Of a DNA stretch of 64,000 bases, positions 25,070 through 33,581 are shown piece after piece. A program made the translations under genes and the position numbers. The stretch comes from Teretinema zuelzerae (GTDB lineage Bacteria; Spirochaetota; Spirochaetia; Treponematales; Treponemataceae): NCBI RefSeq assembly GCF_021021555.1, contig NZ_JAINWA010000003.1:992001-1056000 (forward strand), in the 5' to 3' direction. The notes under the pieces are model-generated. The model did not search any database and was not told where the DNA came from. It saw only the letters and a program-made list of their open reading frames with translations. How positions within the stretch are numbered: position 1 is the stretch's first letter; each line of letters opens with the position of its first letter.

Positions 25070-26869
25070 ATGAACCCGGACACCGTATATCGATCAATAC
25101 TTGACCGGATGCCCCAGCTCGTGCTGGCGGCATCCGTTGTTTCTTCGCCCGACGGCGGCATTCACGATTTTCGCATAACATACGTAAACAAAGCGTGGGA
25201 AACGCTGACCGGCTCTCTTACGGCCACTGTGGAAAACAAGCTGTTTTCCGAGACTGTGTACGCGAACTCGGGCATAGCCTGGGTCGACGCCGCAGGCCGT
25301 CTTTTTTCCGGCAAAACCGATGTGCATAGCGTACAGTTCAGCGAGCTTCTGGAAAAATGGCTCGATTTCCGTTTTACCCTCCTTGACGAACAGACTCTTA
25401 TGGTTACGATCGACGACGTAACCGAAGCCAGACAGGCTGAAACCCGTTTAAAAGAGCAGAATCTCAGGCTATCCGCCCTGTCTGCCGAATTAGCCGAATC
25501 CAAGAAAAATCTGAAAGTTAAACTTGAACGCATCGAAAACCTCAATTCCAATCTTGAACAGATGGCGTTTTTCGACCGGCTCACCGGGCTCCCGAACAGA
25601 CTCCGGTTCACCGCTGTTCTTACCGCGCAGATTGAAGAGGCGCGGCGAAAGGGCGAGCGCGTCGCGTTGGCGATTCTCGACGTTGACAATCTGAAAACCC
25701 TCAACGATTCTCTGGGCCACGAAGCAGGAGACGCCGTTCTTGCCCAGATGGGAGCGAGGCTGAAGGCCTACGAGTGCGATACAATACTCGCAAGCCGGTT
25801 CGGAGGCGACGAATTTCTTATAATTTTCCGGGAATTCGAGCACGAAGCGGAAATGCTTCATGTGATAAACGCAATTCGGGAAGACCTTGAAAAAAACTAT
25901 TCATGGGAAGACGCTCCCCTCCATAGTTCGGTCTCCACCGGGGCGGCGATCTTTCCCGACGACGCCGACACCCTCGAAAACCTGCTGAAATACGCGGACA
26001 TCGCCATGACGGACGCAAAACGACGGGGCAAAAACACGCTGTCTCTCTTCCATTCGGTCATGCAGGAAAATCTGATGAACCGGCTTAAAATGGAATCGAG
26101 AATGACGGACACCCTTGAAAAAGGCCTCTTTCAGGTTTTTTTCCAACCGCAGGTCGATTCCATAACCGGGGATCTTAAAGGATTCGAAGCGCTGGTGCGC
26201 TGGTTCGACACCGAACTCGGCTATATAAGCCCGGACAGGTTCATTCCGCTCGCCGAGGAAAGCAAGATCATCATTGCGTTGGGAGACTGGATACTGGATA
26301 CGGTATGCAGAATACTCGCCTCGTGGAGGTCCGAGCTCGGGTTTACCGGAACGGTTTCCGTCAACATATCCCCCGTTCAGCTGAAATGCCGCGATTTCAC
26401 GGAAAAGCTGAAAAGAACGCTCGACAAATACGGCATAGATCCGGGAGCCATAGAGATCGAAATCACCGAGGGGATATTGATAGATAATTTCGACCAGGTT
26501 ATCGAGATTCTCAATGTCATCAAAAAGATGGGCATGAGAATTTCCCTGGACGACTTCGGTACCGGGTATTCATCCCTGAGCTATCTGCAGTTCATCCCGC
26601 TCGACACCCTGAAAATCGACAAGTCGTTCATCGCGAATATTACGAGAGACGGCCGAATCGAATACGAAATAACCAATGCGATCGTGACGCTGGTGAACAA
26701 GCTCGGTTTGAACACCATCGCGGAAGGCGTTGAAACAAAAGAACAGATGGACGTGATACGGGCGATCAACTGCCGTACCGTTCAGGGGTTTTATACGGGC
26801 AAGCCGGCCCCGGCGATCGAATGCGAAAGGCTCATCCGCTCAGGCGGCTACTCAGGCGTTCCCCGATAG
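25070..26869 (+). CDS. PAS-GGDEF-EAL cyclic-di-GMP protein
   Basis: 599 residues, no TM segment, so cytoplasmic. An N-terminal PAS-like sensor (~5-118) leads by a coiled coil (~120-162) into a GGDEF domain with an intact active site (RFGGDEF, ~243-249). The EAL domain starts near 352 with FEALVRW (EAL at 373-375), IEIEITEGIL and DDFGTGYSSL, the latter carrying catalytic Asp residues. Both diguanylate cyclase and phosphodiesterase sites look competent, so it may be bifunctional or switch on the PAS signal. Its last 22 bases overlap the convergent M15 peptidase gene. Confidence 0.95.
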   Translation: MNPDTVYRSILDRMPQLVLAASVVSSPDGGIHDFRITYVNKAWETLTGSLTATVENKLFSETVYANSGIAWVDAAGRLFSGKTDVHSVQFSELLEKWLDFRFTLLDEQTLMVTIDDVTEARQAETRLKEQNLRLSALSAELAESKKNLKVKLERIENLNSNLEQMAFFDRLTGLPNRLRFTAVLTAQIEEARRKGERVALAILDVDNLKTLNDSLGHEAGDAVLAQMGARLKAYECDTILASRFGGDEFLIIFREFEHEAEMLHVINAIREDLEKNYSWEDAPLHSSVSTGAAIFPDDADTLENLLKYADIAMTDAKRRGKNTLSLFHSVMQENLMNRLKMESRMTDTLEKGLFQVFFQPQVDSITGDLKGFEALVRWFDTELGYISPDRFIPLAEESKIIIALGDWILDTVCRILASWRSELGFTGTVSVNISPVQLKCRDFTEKLKRTLDKYGIDPGAIEIEITEGILIDNFDQVIEILNVIKKMGMRISLDDFGTGYSSLSYLQFIPLDTLKIDKSFIANITRDGRIEYEITNAIVTLVNKLGLNTIAEGVETKEQMDVIRAINCRTVQGFYTGKPAPAIECERLIRSGGYSGVPR

Positions 26870-27762
26870 CCCCATTTGCCCAGAACAATCAGCTCCGGTC
26901 GATACTCGAAGTGCATATTGTCCCACAAATGCCACTTCCCTCCCCACACGAAGCCTTCTTCTTCGAAAATTTCCACGACCGCGTCTGGAGGCATCCACCG
27001 GCGGTCCAGAGGTATCAGCATCCATTTTTCGTTCCAATAACTGATCCAGTTCCAATAGATGTTTTTCTGGCCCCAGCCGACGGGAAGAATATCGATGGCG
27101 ATGCCCCAGCTATGCTGGCTCCTGCGCGTGCTGTCGCGGACTTCGCGCCAGTTGTAGCCTTCTATGCGGGAAATCTGGGAAAGAAAACGCGCAACCTCCG
27201 GGTTTGAACCGGCTTCGTCGTTCAATCTCTGTTCTATTCGCTTGAGAGCGGGCACGAGCGAGCGGTGAACAGAGACGCGGGCGGTGAGCCAGTCGAAACG
27301 GGTAATCGATGCTTCTATTTTTCGCCGGGATTCTCCGCCGTACAGAAGTGTGTAAAAAGCGGGATTGAAATCGAGAGCGTTTCTGCGCTGCTCCGCGAGC
27401 AGTTCGGCGTTCAGTCTGCCGATGGTTTCTTCGGTGAATCGGGACGGATCAGGGATTTTATCGGGATACAGATAGTCGACGTAGGCCCGCCACTGCGATT
27501 CGGTTCCCAGATCCTTCTTTAAAAGAAGCCTCCCCCGCGCCCAATAGAGACGGGTTCCGTCTATCTCCAAAAACCAGTCGCCCTGGACGGAATCGTAATC
27601 CACCAGGGATATCCGGTCCGGATACGAGACGAGCAGGGAGCGCAGCACGAGCCAGGGGTCGTCGAATACGCGCTCGGAAGGGTCGGACCATGCGGGAAGG
27701 GTCGACGACGGGCTGAACAAAAGCATGCAGAGCAAAAGAAGCGACAGGGCTTTTCGATTCAT
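26848..27762 (-). CDS. Exported M15-family D-Ala-D-Ala carboxypeptidase-like protein
   Basis: 304 residues from MNRKALSLLLLCMLLF at 27762, a signal peptide of about 25 residues. The frame is open 41 codons upstream but without a start signal. The zinc-peptidase M15 core is at the C-terminus: SQHSWGIAIDI (His and Asp ligands, ~216-226) and the final DNMHFEYRPE with the third His. It should trim peptidoglycan stem peptides in the periplasm. TATAGT ends six bases before the ATG with no ribosome site, so the gene looks leaderless. Confidence 0.85.
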   Translation of the reverse strand: MNRKALSLLLLCMLLFSPSSTLPAWSDPSERVFDDPWLVLRSLLVSYPDRISLVDYDSVQGDWFLEIDGTRLYWARGRLLLKKDLGTESQWRAYVDYLYPDKIPDPSRFTEETIGRLNAELLAEQRRNALDFNPAFYTLLYGGESRRKIEASITRFDWLTARVSVHRSLVPALKRIEQRLNDEAGSNPEVARFLSQISRIEGYNWREVRDSTRRSQHSWGIAIDILPVGWGQKNIYWNWISYWNEKWMLIPLDRRWMPPDAVVEIFEEEGFVWGGKWHLWDNMHFEYRPELIVLGKWGYRGTPE

Positions 27763-27768
27763 GGCGAG

Positions 27769-27798
27769 ACTATACACCCGGGAACCGTTAATCCGCAA
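27769..27798 (-). promoter_or_regulatory. Predicted leaderless promoter of the M15 peptidase
   Basis: Minus strand: TTGCGG (27793-27798), 18 bp, TATAGT (27769-27774), then CTCGCC and the ATG at 27762. Confidence 0.5.
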
Positions 27799-27811
27799 GA
27801 CGAGGGGAGAA

Positions 27812-29254
27812 TCACTCCTCCTCCCGGCAGCCTTCGAGGCGCTTGAGCCGCTGTTCGTCAAGACGAACGGAGAGATTCTTTTCATTCGACGGAAGAACCG
27901 TTCCCCGGGGAGCGCCTTTCGCGCGGCGAAGATATTTCACTCTGGTGTAGTACAGATCGGCCGATCCGGCCTTCCTGCCCTTCGAATAAAAAAGAGCGAG
28001 GGTTCCCGCGTCGATCATAATTTCCAGGGGAAAGGTTTTACCGGGCCGGTTTTTGATGAACACGTAGCCGCCAGGCCAATCCCGCGTGTGAAGCCACAGA
28101 TCGAAACCCTTTACATGGCGGCGCAGCAATTCGTCGTTTTCAGCCGCGGTGCGGCCGACAAGAATGGTCCAGCCGTCCACCGTAAAGCACAAGCCGGGAT
28201 ATTTCTTTTCGATCTGCTGCCGGGGGCGGTTTTGTTTGCGGAGGGCTTTTTGGATGATGAGCGGATTCGGTTCGGATTCGAGGGAAGCAAGTTCGGAGGC
28301 AAGAGCTTCCAGGGTTCTCCTGCTCGACGCGATGTCCTCTTCGAGATTTGCAAGGCCGGACACCGCTTTCCGGTATTTTTCATAATAGCGCGCGGCGTTA
28401 TCCTGCGGCTTGAGCAAAGGATCGAGGGGGATGAGCACGACGCCGCCGGTCTCCCAATCGGCAACCTCGATCGTGTCCATTCCCTGCTTGATAGCCCACA
28501 GATTCGCGGTCAAAAGATCGCCCTGTTTTCTCCAGCGATCCGCGTGCAGGAATTCCTCGCGTTTTTTTTCAAGGCGGACCAAGGCGGTCTTGATTCTGAC
28601 GGAGCGGGTATCGAAGCGGCGTCGCGCTTCTTCTATCAAGGCTTCCCGCGACAGGGTTTGAGCGTGTTCGGCGTACCAGCGGTCTATCTTGTGGTTAAAG
28701 GCGCCTTCGCCGGGAAGGTCGCGGACAACCCAAACACGATCCTCCTGCTGTTTAGGCTGAGGGGGCTCGGGAGTCCAGCTTTCGCCGGTAATTTCGTTCC
28801 GCTTGGGACGGCGATAGAAAACGTCGAGAATCACGCCGGCGGAATCCGTCACGATAATGTTGGCCGCTCCGCTCCAAAGCCTGATGTACATCGAAAAGCG
28901 TTCGTCGCCCCGGGACAGGATCATCTCGACGATTCGATTCGAATCGAGCTGCCGGACCGAAACAACCCGGGAGCCGCGCAGGCGGGAACGGCAGAACTCC
29001 ATGAAACGCAGGGGTTTTTCGCTCTTCGGCACTGCCCGCCGGGTTTCATGGAGGCGGCAGACGCCCGGAGCGAGGCACACCAGAAGCGTTACGGAGACCG
29101 CAGGGCTATCGGCGCCGGTAGATTCTCCGCGGGCGCCCTTGTACAGATGGAAAGCGATCGTGTCGAAAGACGGCTGGACAACCGCCTGAAGGAAGGATCC
29201 TTCGAGGCGCAATTCTTCGAGAATCAGGTCTATTTCAGCGCAGTTTAAGGACAT
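27812..29254 (-). CDS. NFACT-family protein (RqcH / fibronectin-binding-like)
   Basis: 480 residues from MSLNCAEIDLIL at 29254, which has GGGAG five bases upstream; the frame runs ten codons further. The N-terminal NFACT-N domain (~1-250) contains FSMYIRLWSGAANIIVTD. A coiled coil lies at ~255-330. The C-terminal NFACT-R/DUF814 domain contains FDLWLHTRDWPGGYVFIKN and a Lys/Arg-rich end. Relatives such as RqcH bind split 60S-like/50S subunits and add Ala tails to stalled chains. It is shorter than the usual ~570 residues. It is divergent from metF. Confidence 0.85.
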   Translation of the reverse strand: MSLNCAEIDLILEELRLEGSFLQAVVQPSFDTIAFHLYKGARGESTGADSPAVSVTLLVCLAPGVCRLHETRRAVPKSEKPLRFMEFCRSRLRGSRVVSVRQLDSNRIVEMILSRGDERFSMYIRLWSGAANIIVTDSAGVILDVFYRRPKRNEITGESWTPEPPQPKQQEDRVWVVRDLPGEGAFNHKIDRWYAEHAQTLSREALIEEARRRFDTRSVRIKTALVRLEKKREEFLHADRWRKQGDLLTANLWAIKQGMDTIEVADWETGGVVLIPLDPLLKPQDNAARYYEKYRKAVSGLANLEEDIASSRRTLEALASELASLESEPNPLIIQKALRKQNRPRQQIEKKYPGLCFTVDGWTILVGRTAAENDELLRRHVKGFDLWLHTRDWPGGYVFIKNRPGKTFPLEIMIDAGTLALFYSKGRKAGSADLYYTRVKYLRRAKGAPRGTVLPSNEKNLSVRLDEQRLKRLEGCREEE

Positions 29255-29285
29255 AGCGGCTCCCACTATACACCGGAAAACCATC

Positions 29286-29315
29286 TTGCAGTAACCCCGG
29301 CCATCAGGCTACACT
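29286..29315 (+). promoter_or_regulatory. Predicted leaderless promoter of metF-metH
   Basis: TTGCAG at 29286-29291, an 18 bp spacer, TACACT at 29310-29315, then seven bases (GGCCTCT) to the metF ATG at 29323. There is no ribosome site and no room for a methionine riboswitch. Confidence 0.5.
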
Positions 29316-29322
29316 GGCCTCT

Positions 29323-30195
29323 ATGAAAATCGATCATATACTGGACGAAAGAAAACTGACCGTTTCCTACGAGATATTTCCGCCGAAGCAGGATTCGGCC
29401 TTCGACTCCGTTATCGCGTGCGCGGAAGAGCTTGCCGAGCTCGATCCGGATTTCATCAGCGTCACCTACGGAGCAGGCGGCGGTACATCGGCCAATACGG
29501 TTAAAATCTGTTCGCATTTACAAAGCAGAGGCGTCACTCCCCTCGCCCATTTAACCTGCCTTTCCTCGACCAAGGACCATGTGCACCGCATAGTCGACGA
29601 GCTGAAGGACCAGGGCATAGAAAATATTCTCGCGCTCAGGGGCGACCGCCCGAAGGATCCCGATTTCGTCGCGCCGGGAGATTACCGCTACGCGTCCGAT
29701 CTGGTGAGCGACCTGAAAACGAGGGGCGAGTTCTGCATCGGAGGAGCGTGCTATCCCGAGGGACACCCCGAAAGCGGACACAAGGACCGGGACCTCGCCA
29801 ACCTGAAAACAAAGGTCGACGCGGGATGCTCCTTCCTGACGACGCAGATGTTCTTCGACAACAACATGCTGTACAGCTTTCTCTACCGCGCGCAGGCTGC
29901 CGGCATCAGGGTTCCCATTCTGGCGGGCATCATGCCGGTCACGAACGGCAACCAGCTCAAGCGGATGATGGAGCTTTCCAACGCCTACCTCCCGCCGAAA
30001 TTCCTCGCCCTGGTAGACCGCTTCGGGGACAACAATGAAGCAATGAAACAGGCGGGCATCGCCTATGCCACCGAACAAATCATCGATCTGGTGACCAACG
30101 GGGTGCGGGGCATCCATATCTACGCCATGAACAAGCCCGACGTGATCCGGCAGATCGTCGGCAACATATCAGCGATTCTCCGGGAGGCGAGATGA
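29323..30195 (+). CDS. metF: Methylenetetrahydrofolate reductase
   Basis: 290 residues, cytoplasmic flavoprotein that makes 5-methyl-THF for methionine synthesis. MetF features: VSYEIFPPKQDSAFDS at the start, FISVTYGAGGGTSANTV, ILALRGDRPKD (FAD/folate site) and FLTTQMFFDNN. The last bases overlap metH as ATGA, so methyl donor and methyltransferase are co-translated. Confidence 0.97.
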   Translation: MKIDHILDERKLTVSYEIFPPKQDSAFDSVIACAEELAELDPDFISVTYGAGGGTSANTVKICSHLQSRGVTPLAHLTCLSSTKDHVHRIVDELKDQGIENILALRGDRPKDPDFVAPGDYRYASDLVSDLKTRGEFCIGGACYPEGHPESGHKDRDLANLKTKVDAGCSFLTTQMFFDNNMLYSFLYRAQAAGIRVPILAGIMPVTNGNQLKRMMELSNAYLPPKFLALVDRFGDNNEAMKQAGIAYATEQIIDLVTNGVRGIHIYAMNKPDVIRQIVGNISAILREAR

Positions 30196-32660
30196 CCTTC
30201 AGGGAGGCGCTGAAAGAGGGATTCGTCTTTTTCGACGGCAGCATGGGAGCCCTTCTCCAGGGCATGCAGGCCGAAGGCCGCTGTCCCGAAGGATGGAAGC
30301 TGCCGGAAGAATTGAATTTGAGCAACCCCGACATAATCGAGGCTGTTCACGAGGAATACCTCGCAGCCGGCGCAAACGTCGTACTTACCAACACCTTCGG
30401 CGGAACCCGCTGCAAGCTCGACGAAGCAGGGCTCGCGGTCGAAGAGACGGTCTCCGCGGCGGTCGCGGCGGCCAGGAGGGCGGCGGCCAGGCATCCGGGA
30501 AGCTTCGTTGCCCTGGACATCGGGCCGACGGGAAAACTCCTCGAGCCGATGGGGACATTCTCCTTCGACGAAGCGTACGAAGCCTTCGCCGAACAGGTTC
30601 GAGCAGGAGCCGCGGCAGGCGCGGATCTCGCGCTCATCGAAACGATGAGCGATCCCTACGAAATGAAGGCCGCGATTCTCGCGGTCAAGGAACACAGCGA
30701 TCTTCCGGTCGTGGCCTCCGCGACCTTTCAAGACAACAACCGGACCCTTTCGGGAGCCGATCCCGCCGCCGTCGCGGCGATGATGGAAGGGCTCGGAGCG
30801 GACGCGGTCGGCTTTAATTGCGGCGGCGACCTCGAGCATGCGAGGGAGCTCGCGAGGGAGTTCGTCCGCTGGTCGTCCTTACCGGTATTCATGGAGCCGA
30901 ACGCCGGGCTCCCGACTGTGGAAAACGGAAGAACCGTATTCAAGGTAGGCCCGGAGGAATTCGCGCAAACCCTTAAACAGGGAGCGATGGACGGAGTCAG
31001 GCTGCTCGGCGGCTGCTGCGGAACGACGCCGGCCCACATCGCGGCAATGACGCGCGCCTGCCGCGGTCTCCAGCCTCTTCCCGTTCCGGACAAACGGAAC
31101 GTGCTCGTTACCTCGTGGAGCGGAGCGCTCGAACTGGGCAAGGGCCCCCTTATAGTGGGAGAGAGAATCAACCCCACCGGCAAGAAAAAATTCAGGGAAG
31201 CGCTGCTCGACAACGATATGAACTACGTTCTGAACGAAGGAAAGCGGCAGCTGGACGCGGGAGCGCACATTCTAGACGTTAACGTCGGCCTTCCGGGCAT
31301 AGACGAAGCGGACATGATGATCCGCGCCGTCCGGGAGCTGCAGCGCACCTTCCCGGCCCCGTTGCAAATCGATTCGAGCGAACCGGAGGTGCTGGAAAAA
31401 GCCCTTCGCTACTATAACGGCAAGGCTCTGGTCAATTCGGTGAACGGCAAACAGGCGGTCATGGACGCGGTATTCCCGGTCGTGAAAAAATACGGCGGAG
31501 TCCTGGTCGCCCTCGCGCTCGACGAAGACGGAATCCCCGATACGGCGGAAGGCCGGCTCCGCGTCGCGCGCAAAATAGTCGAGAAAGCCGAAGCCATGGG
31601 GATAGACCGGAAAAACATCATCGTCGACACGCTCACCATGACCGTCAGCTCCCAGCAGAAGGAAGCGATGGAAACGGTGAGGGCCATACCGATGGTGAAG
31701 AAGGAACTCGGCGTCGCCACCATCCTCGGCGTTTCGAACATATCGTTCGGACTGCCGCAGCGCGACGTAATCAACTCGGTGTTTTTCGGCGCAGCCTTGA
31801 ACGCGGGGCTCGACGCGTGCATCATCAATCCCCTTTCGGAACCGATGATGGCCGTATGGCGCTCGCACCGGGCGCTTTTCGGACTCGACGAGAACTGCCT
31901 CGAATATATCGGAACCTATTCCGCGGCAGCTCCTGTTTCCATGGCGGGAGCAGGAAACGGCGTTCCCGGCCCGGCGCGATCGGAGGGAGGAGCGGCAGGG
32001 CCCGATACAGCCGGCGCTCCGAAGAATTCAGATCGAATCGAAGAAATGAAAGACGTCATTATTTCAGGAATGAGGGATCTCTCGAAGCCCCTCGCTGAAG
32101 AACTCCTGCAAAAATACGCGCCGGTAGAAATCATCGATCGATGCATCGTGCCGGCCCTGGACGCGGTGGGAAAGGATTACGAGAAGGGGAAAAAATTTCT
32201 TCCCCAGCTTCTTCTGAGCGCGGACACGGTTTCGCGAGCATTCGAAGCGATCAAGGAACATCTTGAGAAAACAGGAGCGAAAACGGAACCGAAGGGATCC
32301 ATCGTCATCGCGACAGTCCACGGAGACATACACGACATCGGGAAAAACATCGTGAAGGCGATGCTGGAAAATTACGGATACGCGGTGCTCGATCTGGGAA
32401 AGGACGTGCCGCCCGAACAGGTGGTGCAGGCGGTGAAGGACGAGAAGCCGGGAATCGTCGGCCTTTCGGCGCTCATGACGACGACCGTCGCGAATATGGA
32501 AAAGACTATCCGCATGATCCGCGAGCAAAATCTTCCGGTGAAGATCATGGTCGGAGGAGCCGTGCTTACGCCGGAATACGCCGAGCGCATCGGCGCGGAT
32601 TTTTACGGCAAGGACGCGATGGCGAGCGTAGCGATCGCGCGCGGAGTATTCGGAAAATGA
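30192..32660 (+). CDS. metH: Cobalamin-dependent methionine synthase, short form
   Basis: 822 residues against ~1200 in E. coli. Domain order: homocysteine/zinc barrel (~1-290, DGSMGALLQ, GFNCGGD, GGCCGTTPAHI supplying the Cys ligands), pterin barrel (~315-580, VGERINPTGKKKF), a Gly/Ala/Pro linker (~582-612), the four-helix cap (~612-690) and the B12 domain with VHGDIHDIGKNIV whose His binds cobalt (~712). The C-terminal AdoMet reactivation domain is absent, so another protein must rescue cob(II)alamin. The next gene overlaps by ATGA. Confidence 0.96.
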   Translation: MTFREALKEGFVFFDGSMGALLQGMQAEGRCPEGWKLPEELNLSNPDIIEAVHEEYLAAGANVVLTNTFGGTRCKLDEAGLAVEETVSAAVAAARRAAARHPGSFVALDIGPTGKLLEPMGTFSFDEAYEAFAEQVRAGAAAGADLALIETMSDPYEMKAAILAVKEHSDLPVVASATFQDNNRTLSGADPAAVAAMMEGLGADAVGFNCGGDLEHARELAREFVRWSSLPVFMEPNAGLPTVENGRTVFKVGPEEFAQTLKQGAMDGVRLLGGCCGTTPAHIAAMTRACRGLQPLPVPDKRNVLVTSWSGALELGKGPLIVGERINPTGKKKFREALLDNDMNYVLNEGKRQLDAGAHILDVNVGLPGIDEADMMIRAVRELQRTFPAPLQIDSSEPEVLEKALRYYNGKALVNSVNGKQAVMDAVFPVVKKYGGVLVALALDEDGIPDTAEGRLRVARKIVEKAEAMGIDRKNIIVDTLTMTVSSQQKEAMETVRAIPMVKKELGVATILGVSNISFGLPQRDVINSVFFGAALNAGLDACIINPLSEPMMAVWRSHRALFGLDENCLEYIGTYSAAAPVSMAGAGNGVPGPARSEGGAAGPDTAGAPKNSDRIEEMKDVIISGMRDLSKPLAEELLQKYAPVEIIDRCIVPALDAVGKDYEKGKKFLPQLLLSADTVSRAFEAIKEHLEKTGAKTEPKGSIVIATVHGDIHDIGKNIVKAMLENYGYAVLDLGKDVPPEQVVQAVKDEKPGIVGLSALMTTTVANMEKTIRMIREQNLPVKIMVGGAVLTPEYAERIGADFYGKDAMASVAIARGVFGK

Positions 32661-33526
32661 CGCCGACCACCAGAAACATCAACATCGCGCCGCTGTTCGT
32701 CGACGCTTTTTTCTCCAGGGAAACCCGGCCGATTTTCTTTTCCTACATGCGCACGGTGATCAAGGATTTTTTCTGGCTCCAGTTCTCGGTCAAGTTCGGA
32801 TTCAAGAAGATACAGATAATCGACGCCGACCATCCTCTGGACGCCCAGGTGCCCTTCACCCCGGAACGGGTCGGAACCTATCTCGACTTCGTCGCCTTCT
32901 GGATACGTCCGCTCGGCTACATCGGAAAGAAATTCGGCAAGGAAAAGCAGCTCGAATATACGCGGTCCTTTCTGCGCTACGTGGACCGATGCTACCGGGA
33001 CGCCGCCGAGGTATACCGGTTCAGAATGACGACGACGAAGAGGCCGAAGTACTATAAGGGCCGCTTCCTCATGATACACCTGTTCGATCCGCATTATCTG
33101 TGCGTTCCGAGCCTTCACGTCATCATCGTCGTGCTCGCCTATACCTTCTATAGAAGGGCGTTCGCCGAGCTGGGGATCGAAGGGGAGGAGCTGGAAGCCC
33201 TGAACAGGGAAATGTACGAGGGCGCGGTTGCCATCACGGAGACGGTGCTATACATCAAACAGCACAGCGTAAACTGCATTCCGGCGGCCCTCTACGCCAT
33301 GACCCGCATATTCCCGGAAGAGGTCACTCCGACTGAAGCGACGCGCTTCATTGCGAGCCTCTTCGCCCGGGCTCAGGATATTCCTGCCGCCGAAGTGGTG
33401 CGGATTCAGGAGCATATCGAAAACCTCTACGAGATTTTGTTTCTGGAAGGCTGCCATGACTCGTCCTGGATCACCCCGCTCCAGAGATGGCTCATGAAAT
33501 ATCCCCTCCAGTCTTTCACAGACTAA
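32657..33526 (+). CDS. Orphan protein coupled to metH, faint PAP2-like motifs
   Basis: 289 residues with no signal peptide and at most one or two weak hydrophobic stretches. I do not recognise the family securely. A stretch CVPSLHVIIVVLAYTF (~152-167) resembles the PSxH motif of PAP2/lipid phosphatases. About 50 residues later YIKQHSVNCIPAALYA has a conserved-looking His where the third PAP2 motif would be, and RMTTTKRP precedes both. The family is normally strongly membrane-embedded, which this is not, so the match may be chance. The ATGA overlap with metH means it is co-translated with methionine synthase. Confidence 0.55.
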   Translation: MTPTTRNINIAPLFVDAFFSRETRPIFFSYMRTVIKDFFWLQFSVKFGFKKIQIIDADHPLDAQVPFTPERVGTYLDFVAFWIRPLGYIGKKFGKEKQLEYTRSFLRYVDRCYRDAAEVYRFRMTTTKRPKYYKGRFLMIHLFDPHYLCVPSLHVIIVVLAYTFYRRAFAELGIEGEELEALNREMYEGAVAITETVLYIKQHSVNCIPAALYAMTRIFPEEVTPTEATRFIASLFARAQDIPAAEVVRIQEHIENLYEILFLEGCHDSSWITPLQRWLMKYPLQSFTD

Positions 33527-33550
33527 CCCCATCCGTTTAAAGAAAAAAAA

Positions 33551-33578
33551 AGCGCCGCCCGAAGGCGGCGCTTTTTTG
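33551..33578. terminator. Bidirectional Rho-independent terminator
   Basis: AGCGCCGCC (33551-33559), loop CGAA, GGCGGCGCT (33564-33572), with an A-run on the left and a T-run on the right. It serves both the metF-metH operon and the convergent helicase gene. Confidence 0.93.
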
Positions 33579-33581
33579 AAA

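Noticed and set aside
27725-29248. 507-codon plus-strand ORF opposite the NFACT gene
   Set aside because: Antisense shadow; composition matches complement coding, and the minus-strand protein has clear NFACT-N and NFACT-R domains.
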